This document shows positions 24,245 through 34,236 of a stretch of 64,000 nucleotides of DNA, one piece after another; the first letter of the stretch is position 1; each line of letters begins with the position of its first letter. The stretch is from Prorocentrum cordatum. Lineage: Eukaryota > Sar > Dinophyceae > Prorocentrales > Prorocentraceae. A program made the position numbers and the translations under genes. Location of the stretch: positions 333,087 through 397,086 of the forward strand of contig CAUYUJ010014604.1 of the NCBI GenBank assembly GCA_963575745.1. Reading direction: 5' to 3'. Below the pieces are notes generated by a model. The model had not been told where the DNA came from and searched no databases. It was given only the letters and a program-made list of their open reading frames with translations.

Positions 24245-24266
24245 TGTGCGTGCGACGCATGCTGTA
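24245..24266. repeat. Left target-site duplication of LINE B
   Basis: The 22 bases TGTGCGTGCGACGCATGCTG-TA are repeated exactly at 29340-29361. If one mismatch is allowed, the match extends about 6 bases further upstream. LINE-type integration makes such duplications. Here they duplicate the LINE A codons for VRATHAV. Confidence 0.72.
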
Positions 24267-24363
24267 TTGTGGAGGCCTGACGGTCGGCGCCGCCGACCCT
24301 GAAAGACACCGGCGACGACCGGGGGGGGGGGGGCGAGGAGGGGGAGGAGGAGGAAGAAGAAGG

Positions 24364-24385
24364 GCCGTAGCCGTTTTGGCTCAAG
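24364..24385 (+). other. Relic of the dinoflagellate spliced leader
   Basis: The published dinoflagellate leader starts D-CCGTAGCC, then A, then TTTTGGCTCAAG. Here G precedes CCGTAGCC (24365-24372), position 24373 is G instead of A, and TTTTGGCTCAAG fills 24374-24385: 21 of 22 positions. In a functional SL RNA gene a GT donor would follow; here GCAAAATC follows, so this is an mRNA-derived relic and not an SL gene. Such relics mark messages that were trans-spliced, reverse-transcribed and reinserted. It sits 153 bp before the first methionine of the LINE B ORF1 frame. Confidence 0.88.
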
Positions 24386-24537
24386 GCAAAATCTGTGGGA
24401 ATTCTAAACCCCCACCCCCAAGGAGGCGTCCGCGCGCGTGTTTTCTTCGTCCCACCGCAGAAGGCTGCCCGGCCAGGTGTGGACTTCCATATCCTTCCAT
24501 GCACTAACTGGTTGCATAATCAGTTCCCAGCGCTCAC

Positions 24538-25898
24538 ATGTGCAGCCGTGGGGGGGCGCAGCACCATAATATCACCTGCCCATCGTGCGGGTGCAAAAAG
24601 CACTTATCTTGGCAGAAGTGTTGCTATCATTGCGGGGGTCGTCTGTCGACCTCGGGTACTTCAGCGCCCCGGTCCGAAGCCTGCAGCTGGCCCGCTGCGC
24701 CCGTGGGTGGAGGTGGTCCAGGCTACAAAGGGGGTCAGTGGCCGCGGGCCCTCAGCCAGCCCCCGAAGGCCCACAGCAAGTACGGTTTCCAGTCTTATCC
24801 CCGCCCGCCAGGCCAGTCCAGAGCAGGTCTTTACATTGCAAGGCCACCACCATGGCACGAAGACATCGACGTGAGGGCCAACTGCTTCAAGGGCGGCGGC
24901 AACGGGAAGGGAGAGGTAAAGAAGGGCAATGGGGCAGAAAGGGGGCAAAGGATTGGAAGGAGCTGACGACGGGGAAGCAGCAGGAGGAGCCAGAGCACAT
25001 GCAGAGCAGCACGGCAATGGACCAGCACGTTTGTTGTATCGGATGGCTGAAGAAATTGCCAAGCCCCAGGAAGCACCTAAGCCCCGGACCTCCGTACCTC
25101 TCCAAGCTCACGTATAAAATCGAACAAGTCATGGGCAGGAAAGAGAAGCGAAGGGCTAAGTTGGCGGAGGACGTCTCTCATTGCGACATTCTCGTTGAGC
25201 ACGTCCAGGCCACCAGAGCAAATCTTTTGGAACAAATTTCTGAGCTCGACGTGGAAATGGAATCGCTCCGCATCCAGAACGCAGAGACAATTGAGCAGAC
25301 GTCCGCAGGCCCAACCGTTGCAACTCTTGAAAGGAAGCTCGGCTATTGGGACCAGGTCATCATGTCCCATCCCAACAAAGACGAGCTACTTGCCCATTAC
25401 GACCATGTCTATAAGGAGTAGGAGAATGGAGGGGTCGACGTTGAGGACGATGAGTCGGGGGTGTCTAGCATGGGCGAAGGCAGGAAAATGGGCCAGGGCA
25501 TATTTCGAAGCTACGCAGATGAAGCAGCAGAGGAGCAGCATGCAGAAGATCTTGCTCCCATGGGGGACGATGGGGTTTTTCGGCTGGACTATGGGGCTCC
25601 TCAGCGATCTAAAGGTTCCGCGCGCTGTAGAGCTGGTGTGGAAGCTGGGGACCTCGCAGCTGCCTTCAAAACGGCGGGGGCCGCTGGCGGCCAGCAGCCG
25701 GAGCAAATCTCGGCCCTGGCCCAGCAGCTCTCCGAACACCCGGCAAAGAAAGTCGTTCTGGGAGTCGGGCCCCCACCAGCGGGAGCAGCAGCGGAGGGTG
25801 CCCATTCAGCAAGCAGCGGGGCCAGAGGCCCACCACCCTCCAGACAAGAACCCCAAGAGCCAGGGGGATTCCCAGCAGTCGGGCAAGTCGGGGGCTAA
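24538..25898 (+). pseudogene. LINE B ORF1: zinc ribbon and coiled coil
   Basis: The first frame (from 24538) has TCPSCGCKKHLSWQKCCYHC, a CxxC...CxxC zinc ribbon like those opening dinoflagellate LINE ORF1 proteins. A frame change near 24900 leads to a basic segment, then a coiled coil (ILVEHVQATRANLLEQISEL, MESLRIQNAETIEQ). A single TAG at 25419-25421 interrupts the same frame, which then continues through an acidic, Q- and P-rich tail to 25898. The likely role is RNA binding in the retrotransposition particle, by family analogy. The TAG and the frameshift make this copy defective, unless either reflects a sequencing error. Confidence 0.6.
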
Positions 25899-25936
25899 GT
25901 CTAGAGGGGCCCTCGCGATCACCGCAGCCAATACGA

Positions 25937-28346
25937 GTGGGTGGTCAACTCTGGGACATAGTCTTCATCCAGGAACGCCGCGCTCGAGGAGACAAGCATG
26001 AGTATGCGGTTGCGCACTTTCGGTCAAAAGGATGGCGGTGTATCTCCACAGAAGCCATAGACGGACCTAGCAAAGGGGCAGCTGCAGGAACATGCATATT
26101 GGCTAAAAACCATCTCGACATTTTTAGTGGCAGAGCTCCAGCAAGTTTGTTCAAGGGCCGGCTATGCAGGTGCTTTCTTCGCACCCGAAGTTTCGGAACC
26201 ATCGCCGTGTACTCCATGTATCTGAAGGGCAAGGTTGGCTTGGACCCTTGCAACCTCAGCATGCTATCAGCCCTGGGGGAAGATATTGCAGTGCACGGCT
26301 GCCCTGTCATAGTCGGAGGGGATTTTAATGTGCCATTCGATGTTGTGCATGAGAATGCGCCGCTGCAACCATTGGGAGTGCACGTCAGAGCAGGAACGGA
26401 CCCAACCATGGTTCGCAGCAGGGGCAGCAACGCACATCGATTACTTCCTTGTCAGCACGGTGCTTTGCCGCGCTGTGAAGGGTGTGCAAGTTTACATGTC
26501 CACTCCCATTCCTCCTCATCGTCCTGTGCAGTCGTCGCTTGCAAAAGCCGCGCGTGACATGCGCGTCTCTGTCCCAGTTAAATATGCAGTATACCCGACA
26601 GAACAACGGATTGGGCCCAGAGCGCCCCCTCCAGACGTCACTCAACTCAGCACTAAGTTCGACGCGATCATATCCCGGCACAAGAGCGAAGATGGCACAA
26701 TATGGTCTCTTGCAGGAGATGACGGATCACGAGACGAGCTACAACAACAACTCAACTCCATTTACCAACAATGGACCGAAGCAGTTACACAACAATTTCA
26801 AGATGTCACAGGTGAGCGACCTAAAGGGATCCCTCCTGGCTCCCAGCAAAGGTTCACTAAGGTCACTCTTGCAAGCATGATGAAGACGAAGCATTACCGC
26901 ATGGAGCACACAGCACGAGCGGTCCACTGGATAACCCGTCGTCTCAGTGAACTATATCACCGATATCTGTCAGGCAATATAGTCAACTATACCACCGAGC
27001 TCGTGACCTCCCTCGACGACATAGGTAAGCACGGGCCCTTTACCAAATTCTGGAAAGATGGCCTTACAAGCTTACGATTACCTATGCAGCAGTTGGCTGA
27101 TGTCGTCAGGCAAGCATTTCAAAGCCAAGCAGTTACGCTGCTTGAGTTTACGCTGGCCCAAGTCTCACACCTCCAGCAAGCTCTCGAAACTGGGGGCCGC
27201 ATCCAATCCCGCCACAAGCGGCAAGCATGGTGCGACCAAGCCGCTGAAGGCAGTTCTAGTATGGCATATAGGCACATCAAAGGGCCCAACGATTTATCCT
27301 TGGAAGAAGTCCAATCGGAGTTTGGCATCTCAAGTTCTATTCCGGAGCTGCTCCAAGATCAAAGAGCCATATGGATGGAGAAATGGCAAGCTACCAATGA
27401 ACCCAACGACGTTCCCACGTTCATGGTTGTTAGACCACCACTGCTGCTTCCGCCGCCGCCTGAACCAGATGACCTTCGCCAGATATCAAAGAAGTTCAAG
27501 GCGCGCACCTGTGCTCCTGACGGGTTTCATCCCAAGCATTTTGGACTCCCTGAAGATTCAACCCTTGAGGTCATGGGTAAGCTCTTTACTATCATGAACA
27601 TCCTTTCCGACGCCCCGCAGCAGATGCAGTCCATTATACTATTACTGGCGAGGAAACACAAAAGGGGGGGAAGGAGAGTATTGGGCCATGTCCCAGCATT
27701 GTACAGGATTCAGGGAAAGCTGCAAGCGAGGACATGCAGAGAATGGGAACGGAAGGAAGGTTCAGGAGGACAGTTTTCGGCATCTAGCCGCAGGAGCCGT
27801 GAGGACACAGTATGGAGGCAAGCAGTCAAGGCCGAATCTGCCACGTATTGGTCCATGCATTACCTCGCACTCCTTTGGGACCTCAAAGCGTATTTCGAAA
27901 CGATCGATCATGAGCTGTTGCACGGGCAAGCGCATGCAGCGAAGTATCCTTTGCACGTGCTGTACTTCATGATTAATGTATACCGGTGGGGTAGGAGGCT
28001 CATGCTTGAAGGCATTATTACAGATGTAGCATATGCCACAAAAGGGATAACGGCTGGGGGCTCCACGGGAACGTACGGAGCTAAAGCCTACCTCCTCCCC
28101 TCCGTCAACAACCTCTCCCTCGCCAGCGCCGAGGCCGCCGTGCACGTTGATGACTTGACATTGTGGGCATGGGCTGAAAGTATCAGTGCATGCGTGCAAG
28201 CGATTGTTGATGCAGGCTTCGAGTTGAAACAAACATTAGACTCGCTGCTCTTAAAGCTAGCCATCGGTAAGATGGCAATCACAGGCAACTCGAACCTGGT
28301 TGTTTCAAGGCACTCTGTCACCGTCACAGCTAAGGGACGCATTTGA
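25937..28346 (+). pseudogene. LINE B endonuclease and reverse transcriptase
   Basis: The endonuclease starts in the frame of 25937 with WDIVFIQERRARG (catalytic E in IQE) and VIVGGDFNVPFD (GDFN at 26318-26329). One frameshift between about 26330 and 26400 moves to the frame of 26328-28346 (672 codons), which carries HIDYFLVS and PHRPV, the endonuclease C-terminus. The RT follows: FKARTCAPDGFHPKHF (fingers), WDLKAYFETIDHELLHGQ (motif A, Asp codon 27879), GITAGGSTGTYGAKAYL (motif B) and VHVDDLTLW (motif C, Asp codons 28149 and 28152). All three catalytic aspartates are intact. Without the one shift this would be a nearly complete ORF2. Possible replication slippage or assembly error cannot be excluded. 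Confidence 0.78.
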
Positions 28347-28530
28347 TGCAGCATTGCAAGCATTTGACAAGGTCAAGCACAACTCGTGGCACCAACGTAT
28401 GAAAGGGCCCATCAGCTTGATTATCTCATGGTTACACCAAGCCGGCTGGCAAATCGTCAATTCTACAACTTTCATTGACCTGAAAGGCCAAACGTACAAC
28501 AGTTTCAGACTTGGCATGCCCAGCCGATGA
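28300..28530 (+). pseudogene. LINE B RT C-terminal block, shifted frame
   Basis: This frame reads GTLSPSQLRDAFDAALQAF, then WHQRMKGPISLIISWLHQAG and W. The pattern W-x-R-x-x-GP-x6-L-x-x-x-GW is the thumb/connection block that follows RT in related dinoflagellate elements. It overlaps the end of the main RT frame, so one indel near 28300-28345 separates them. A stop ends the frame at 28530. Confidence 0.55.
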
Positions 28531-29339
28531 TCCAGACACCGCTTTAGTCGACTCCGTTGTGTTAGAGGTATGTCCCTTGCGACGGTTCCTATGTTGGCCT
28601 GAGCTTGGAGGGAGGTGGTCTGGGTCTGGGGGATGTGTGTATGACAAGGGGCGGGAGGGAATCGGAAACACCTGCAGAGTGTTGCGTGGACTGCCAGCAC
28701 GCAACAGCGTGCGTACGACCTCGCATCAGAGCGTCGTTGCTTCAGTCCTCCATTAGCATGCTAGTGTGGAGACTTCATTCCGAGCTTTCCGAGGAAGAAG
28801 AAGAGGAGGAGGAGGCGGAGATAACGAGGCGGGAATCAGGAGGAGGAGGAGGAGGAGGAAGAGGAGGAGGAGGAAAAGGAGGAGGAAAAGGACTCCTTCC
28901 TGGACCCCCCCCCTGGGGAGGAGGACTGGAGGAAGGTGGCGTGGGAGAGGGGAGGGGAGGGGGAGGAGGACCCCCAGGGACGGATGCGCATATGACTCCC
29001 ATCCCCCCCTTTGGGATTCCTCTCCACTTGGGGGGGAGGACCCGATGAGGACCGGCGCGCCGGAGAAGGACCAGCGTGGGAGAGGAGGACCCCCAGAGGC
29101 GATGCGAGTCTGAACCCCCCCCGGGACCCCCCCCTCGCCGGGGAAGGGACAAAGGGAAGGGGCTTCCCTTTGACTTGACTACAACGTGGGTCGATTCCCC
29201 TCAATCCCCAGACTCCTTCCCCCGACGACGGGAGAGTGCTCTCTCCCTCCCGACGGGGAAGGATAAACAGAAAAGGCGTCCCGTCGACGGGGTCAGACAG
29301 ACCCCTCACGCGCGCCGACAGGGTCGGCGGTTTTGTTTG
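28531..29339 (+). other. LINE B 3' region, non-coding
   Basis: No ORF of any family is seen. It contains a GAA/GGA tract (28796-28890), C-runs in CCCCCCTGGGG-type words and short repeats of GGGAGGAGGACCC. It ends GGGTCGGCGGTTTTG just before the right target-site duplication. Confidence 0.5.
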
Positions 29340-29652
29340 TGTGCGTGCGACGCATGCTGTAATTCAGTCGGATTGGGACAAGCACTTGTGGAATTTAGAT
29401 TCTGCTGAAAACCAGCTTGCAGTAGCACGCGACTGCCGATCGACGGTGTGGGTGGGGACAACACGAACGCTTGCGTATTATGCAAAGCGACGTCGGTTGG
29501 GGATCGTGCGTTCGACAACGGGGCATCCAGTGAAATCTTGGGAGCATCATTTCACTTGCGCATGGCAGACGAGCGGAGGCGATTGGCAGGTGCATCGACG
29601 AACTTGTTCTTCCAGGGAAAATTGGGTGAAGACGTTCGAACAGTCTTCTGAG
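29336..29652 (+). pseudogene. LINE A post-RT region, resumed after LINE B
   Basis: The frame reads CVRATHAVIQSDWDKHLWNL, then DSAENQLAVARDCRSTVWVG, HPVKSWEHHFTCAWQTSGGD and WQVHRRTCSSRENWV. Spaced tryptophans with R and H are typical of the segment between RT and RNase H in dinoflagellate LINEs. It continues what stops at 24236-24266. 29653-30038 carries only short decayed pieces of the same linker. Confidence 0.55.
29340..29361. repeat. Right target-site duplication of LINE B
   Basis: Exact second copy of the 22-mer at 24245-24266. After it the LINE A reading frame resumes. Confidence 0.72.
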
Positions 29653-30038
29653 GACCTCTGAAATCAGTGGGGCCTTCCAGCGCAACGGGCGGAACGAGCA
29701 AAATGTGGTTTTTGGACGCCGGTCACGGTGCGCTTCCTGGCGGTGGATTCTGAGCTTTCGAAGCCTAGCCCTCGCGAGTGTTCCAGGGACTTACTTGGGC
29801 GGCGTGTTTGAATGCATGCAGATAACCAACATATTGTCCATGGTGGCGTGTCAGTTCTGAAAGGTGATCATTGCAGGCCGTTGTTCGTACGCCGCATTTC
29901 CGAGTCACTGCTGACTTTTCACCATCTGAACATCTAGCCCCGGAAACAGACCACTGAGTTCGTTGAGTGGGATTCGCGCTATTACGATGCCCTTGCGGAT
30001 GACGCCGCCGATAAAGCTCAGGACCGAGGGCTGTTTCG

Positions 30039-30299
30039 TTGCGCGTGCACCGCGATAGCGTGGAAACAACACGAACCAGTGCAGTCAAGTACCGTCTACG
30101 TTTCGACGGTGCCAGGCGCGGCTCGGGTGAAGCAGCTGCTGGTGTTGCCGTCCTCGCATATTTTTCAGGGGCGAGAGATCTCCTGCTCCGTTCTGGAAAA
30201 TTGCTTGGAGCCTTGTCATCGGCCTTCGTTGCCGAAGCACTCGCTGCAGAATGGTGCCTGGACCTATTATTCTCATCTTGTCCGGTTACACGTATGTGA
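30039..30299 (+). pseudogene. LINE A RNase H, N-terminal half
   Basis: The frame reads KYRLRFDGARRGSGEAAAGV, AVLAYF, LLLRSGKLLGA and SAFVAEALAAEWCLDLLF. The first catalytic Asp (codon 30105, in FDGA) and the catalytic Glu (codon 30234, in AEALAAEW) are present with the usual beta-strand spacing. The frame ends at 30299 before the third carboxylate, so the domain is cut short. RNase H removes RNA from the RNA-DNA hybrid during reverse transcription. This half-domain cannot be active. Confidence 0.62.
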
Positions 30300-30324
30300 A
30301 CCGCATGTCCTTTAAGGGAAGGAA

Positions 30325-30660
30325 AGACAGCTATGTGGTGCAGGCGCTGTCGTGTACGCTATGTGCTGTAAGCTATGCTGTGTGAGCTCTGTGGTTTGCG
30401 CTGCATGGTGCACGTACTTTTGTCTGCGTTATGATGTGTACATTCTGTTGCGTGGCCGATTTTATCATGGTGTAAGGCATGTTGTTTAATCCATGTGGTG
30501 TTAAGTCTGATGTGAAAACCACTCTTTGTAGTAAATGAGGCGTAGGGTATGTGGTGCAAACTGTGCAGTATAAGCTATGCGGCTATGCGGTGTGAGCTGT
30601 GTGTTGCACTCTACGTGGTGCAAGCTATGTGGAGTACGCCATGTTGTGCACGCTATGTGG
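30325..30660. repeat. CTATGTGGTG-type repeat, right flank of LINE A
   Basis: CTATGTGGTGCA, GCTATGCTGTGTGAGC and relatives recur roughly every 12-16 bases. It is the presumed continuation of 20557-20640, interrupted by LINE A. Confidence 0.7.
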
Positions 30661-30810
30661 TGTAGACGCACGGGGCGCCCACGGGGCGCTCACGAGCGGG
30701 CGCGGGCGCCAACGCGGCGAATGTTCGGGAAATCCACGCAGCGCACGGGGCGCCCGAGAGGCGAAAACGAACGGGCACGGGCGCCAAGGTGACGAAATCC
30801 CGGAAACCGA
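30660..30810. repeat. Two tandem units of about 70 bp
   Basis: ACGGGGCGCCCACGGGGCGC and ACGGGGCGCCCGAGAGGCGA start two units that both end GCGCCAA-G-GACGAAATCCCGG-like. Confidence 0.6.
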
Positions 30811-30889
30811 TCCAATGAGTTTAGAAAGCCAGGTACGAGACACCTTGGGTGCACACATTGTTTGGGGAAAGATGTATACGTATATGTAT

Positions 30890-30990
30890 AAGTGTACGTT
30901 TGAATGTATGTATGTGTGTATGTGTGTATGAATGTATGTATGCATGCATGCATGCATGCATGCATGCATTTATGTATGTATGTATGTCAG
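30890..30990. repeat. TATG microsatellite
   Basis: TATG and CATG tetranucleotide run at the edge of the first modular repeat. Confidence 0.88.
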
Positions 30991-31011
30991 AGTGAGGGGG
31001 CAGAACGGTCA

Positions 31012-31440
31012 TTCATTGTCCCTGGGTGCGCGGCTTAAGTGCAGATCCGTGGTGAGGGTTGTTGTTGTTCTTGTTGTTGTTGTTGTGATTGTTGTTTGTT
31101 GTTGTCGTCCCCCACGCGACACGGCCCGCGACCCACCCGCGACCCACCCCGCGACCCACCCGCGACCCACCCCGCGACCCGCTCGCGTCCCACCCGCGAC
31201 CCACCCGCGACCCACCCGCGACCTACCCGCGACCCACCGCCGACCCACCCGCGACCCACCCGCGACCCAACCCGCGACCCACCTACATTGTTTTAACAAA
31301 AATCGGCGCCTGCGGTTGGCTCGTTGTATAGCTTGAGAATTTTGCGCCTGTGGCGAGCTTCATCAGAGCCTCGCAAATTGCAGACATCCTTGTTGCCCCC
31401 TCACTTTTATCCGCAACGGAACGGGTGTTACGCGTGTGTA
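31012..31440. repeat. Modular repeat M, copy a (forward)
   Basis: Module order: CTTAAGTGCAGATCCGTGGT, a TTG tract, a minisatellite of ACCCACCCGCG (31125-31290), then GTTTTAACAAAAATCGGCGC, TATAGCTTGAGAATTTTGCG, CCCTCACTTTTATCCGCAAC and a TATG tract. The same modules recur in reverse at 32400-33240 and 33655-34131 and forward at 34132-35880. Confidence 0.78.
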
Positions 31441-31750
31441 TGTATGTATGTATGTATGTATGTATGTATGTATGTATGTATGTATGTATGTATGTATGTA
31501 TGTATGTATGTATGTATGTATTTTGTATGCATGTATGTATGTATGTATTAATGTCATGTAATGTCATGTAATTTAATGTAATGTAATGTAATGTAATGTA
31601 ATGTAATGTAATGTAATGTAATGTAATGTAATGTAATGTAATGTAATGTAATGTAATGTAATGTAATGCAATGCAATGTAATGTAATGTAATGTAATGTA
31701 ATGCAATGTAATGTAATGTAATGTAGTGTAATGTAATGTAATGTATGTGT
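31430..31750. repeat. TATG then TAATG microsatellites
   Basis: TATG run to about 31545, then a pentanucleotide TAATG run (31560-31750). Both strands give only periodic peptides. Confidence 0.92.
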
Positions 31751-31869
31751 GTATGTATGTATGTATGTATGTACGTAGCACCCCGCAATTGCGGATAAGA
31801 GTGAGGGGGCGGGCGCGGGCGACGCGAGCGTCGTCGAGACGGCGGACCTCGTGGCCCCCACCTTCCTGT

Positions 31870-32150
31870 CGATGGCGCTCTCCTCCTCCTCCTCCTCCTC
31901 GTCCTTGTCCTCATCGTCATCGTCATCCTCCTCCTCCACCTCGTCCTCCTCCTCCTCCTCTTCTTCCTCGTCCTCCCTCTCCCCCCTCGTCCTTTCATCA
32001 TCGTCCTCCCATTGTCGTCCCCCCCTCATCGGCCTCCATCATCGTCCTCCCATTGTCGCCCATCATCATCATCCTCCCCCTCCTCCCCGTCCTCGTCCTC
32101 CTCCTCCCCCTCCTCCCCCTCCTCCCCCTTCTCGTCCTCCTGCTCCTCCT
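31870..32150. repeat. CTC/CTCGTC tract
   Basis: Pyrimidine-rich plus strand, mirror image in composition of the GGA tracts elsewhere. 32151-32399 holds no gene. Confidence 0.85.
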
Positions 32151-32399
32151 CCTTTTCTTTCTCCACATTCTCCTTACATCCTCTCTTCTTCCGCGTTCTC
32201 CTCGTCCCCTGTTTACTCCTCCTGCCTCCCCCTCTTTTCCCAAGATATCTGCAACGCAATCTTTTTTTCCACTTTATGCTCCCCGCCTTCTCTGATCAAG
32301 GCAACTCGCCAGGGCAGAGTTGCTGGACGGGTTGGTGTGGATGCGCGGGGCTTGAAGAGGTCCTTGCGGGCTCAGACAGCATGCACAAATCAGCAGCCG

Positions 32400-33240
32400 C
32401 GCTTGTGCGGCATTGGTTTGTTCAGTGAACGTGGTTTAGGTCGCGGGTGGGTCGCGGGCTCTCCACCTCCACCTGGAAGGAATGCAAAAGCAGCCCGCCG
32501 CAGGCGCCGAAAAAATTCGTTTGTACACTGAACGTGGTTTGGGTCGCGGGTGGGCCGCGGGTTCTCCACCGGGAACGAATGCAAAAGATGCCCGCCGCTG
32601 TGGTTTGTACCCTGAACGTGGTCGCGGGTGGGCCGCGGGCTCTCCACCTGAAACGAATGCAAAAGATGCCCGCCGCAGGCGCCGAAAAATGTAGTTTGTA
32701 CCCTGAGCGTGGTTTGGGTCGCGGGTTGGTCGCGAGTTGGTCACGGGGTGGGTCGCGGGCTCTCCACCTGGAAGGAATGCCAAAAAAGCCCGCCGCAAGC
32801 GCCGATAATGGTGGTTTGTACCTTGAACGTGGTTTGGGTCGCGGGTGGGTCGCGGGTGGGTCGCGGGGTAGGTCGCGGGCGGGTCGCGGGTGGGTCGCGG
32901 GTGGGTCGCGGGTGGGTCGCGGGGTGGGCCGCGGGCGGGTCGCGGGGTGGGTCGCGGGGTAGGTCGCGGGGTAGGTCGCGGGGTGGGTCGCGGGGTGGGT
33001 CGCGGGTGGGTCGCGGGTGGGTCGCGGGTGGGTCGCGGGTTGGGTCGCGGCGTGGGTCGCGGGTGGGTCGCGGGGCGGGTTGCGGGTGGGACGACGACAA
33101 CAAACAACAACAACAAACAACAACAACAAACAACAACAAACAACAACAACAAACAACAACAACAACGATAATCCGCACCACGGAATTCCACTTCAGCCAC
33201 GCACCCAGGGACACTGAATGACCGTTTGGCCCTCACTCTG
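32400..33240. repeat. Modular repeat M, copy b (reverse, expanded)
   Basis: Five units of about 65-115 bp (GAACGTGGTTTGGGTCGCGG, CTCTCCACCTGGAA, AATGCAAAAGATGCCCGCCG) lead into a GGGTCGCGGGTG minisatellite (32830-33085), an AAC tract (33105-33165), CCGCACCACGG and the TATG tract. Confidence 0.75.
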
Positions 33241-33655
33241 ATGTATGTATGTATGTATGTACGTATGTATGTATGTATGTATGCATGCATGCATTCATGC
33301 ATGTACGTATGTATGTATGTACGCATATATACATGCATGCATGTATGCATGCATGTATATATACATGTACATATGTACGTATGTACGTATGTACGTATGT
33401 ACGTATGTATGTATGTATGTATGTATGTATGTATATGTGTATGTATGTTTGTATACATAGATGCATGCATGTATATATGTAAATATACGCATTTATATAT
33501 ACACATTTGTATACACGCATGCATGTACGTATGTATATATCGATGTACGTGTATATGTACGTACGTACGTACGTACGTACGTACGTATGTATGTATGTAT
33601 GTATGTATGTATGTATGTATTTGTGTATGCATGCGTGTATTCATGTATGTATGTG
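33240..33655. repeat. TATG/TACG microsatellite
   Basis: About 415 bases of ATGT and ACGT tetranucleotides between two reverse M copies. Confidence 0.9.
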
Positions 33656-33988
33656 TGTAGGTGGCAGGGACGTCAGCAGCTTGCGAGGCTCTGAACAAGC
33701 CCGCCACAGGCGCAACATTTTCAAGCTATACAGCGAGCCCGCCGCAGGCGCCGATTTTTTGCTAAAACAATGTAGGTGGGTCGCGGGTTGGATCGCAGGT
33801 GGGTCGAGGGGGGGCATGGTCGGCGGTAGATCGCGGGTGGGTCGCGGGCCAGGTCGCGGGTGGGTCGCGGGTGGGTCGCGGGTGGGTCGCGGGTGGGTCG
33901 CGAGCGGGTCGCGCGGTGGGTCGCGAGTGGATCGCGGGGTGGGTCGCAGGTGGGTCGCTGGCCGGGTCGCGGGGGGGACGACGACAAC

Positions 33989-34033
<45 letters not shown>

Positions 34034-34131
34034 CCACAACAACAACAACAACAACAACAATAACAACAACAACAACAATCACAACAACAACAGCAACAAC
34101 AACAAGCATAGTCGTCACCACGGATCCGCTT
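33655..34131. repeat. Modular repeat M, copy c (reverse)
   Basis: Carries GCGCAACATTTTCAAGCTAT, CGCCGATTTTTTGCTAAAAC, the GGGTCGCGGGTG minisatellite and an AAC tract. It ends at a perfect 14-bp-arm palindrome (34116-34149) that joins it head to head with copy d. Confidence 0.78.
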
Positions 34132-34186
34132 AAGTGCGGATCCGTGGTGAAGATTCTGCTTGTTGCGTTGTTGTTGTTGCTGTTGC

Positions 34187-34236
<50 letters not shown>

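Larger units (their letters stand above)
24267..29339 (+). mobile_element. LINE B, inserted in LINE A
   Basis: A 5.07-kb unit lies between 22-bp direct repeats. It contains a 5' segment with a spliced-leader relic (24364-24385), ORF1 with a zinc ribbon and coiled coil (24538-25898), endonuclease plus RT (25937-28346) and a C-terminal block in another frame (28300-28530). The 3' region of about 800 bp holds a GGA tract (28796-28890) and CCCC-rich DNA. Coding damage is light (one nonsense codon and a few frameshifts), so it is younger than LINE A. There is no poly(A) tail at the right end. 97 bp separate the left repeat from the leader relic, so the very 5' end is not explained. Confidence 0.72.
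20650..30320 (+). mobile_element. LINE A, decayed, split by LINE B
   Basis: This non-LTR retrotransposon relic has the order ORF1-like coiled coil (20740-21237), endonuclease fragment (from 21530), reverse transcriptase (22730-24236), post-RT region (from 29362) and RNase H N-terminal half (30039-30299). Frameshifts and stops occur throughout, so it is dead. The body is interrupted at 24266 by LINE B, whose flanking direct repeats duplicate LINE A sequence encoding VRATHAV. Both outer flanks carry the same degenerate repeat (CTATGTGGTG and relatives; 20557-20640 and 30325-30660), with a shared 14-mer AGCTATGTGGTGCA at 20623 and 30329 as a possible target-site duplication. Outer limits are approximate. 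Confidence 0.72.

Noticed and set aside
24290-29330. 12-bp inverted match near the ends of LINE B (CCGCCGACCCTG / CAGGGTCGGCGG)
   Set aside because: Short and GC-rich, not at the exact ends, and a LINE does not need inverted termini; probably chance.
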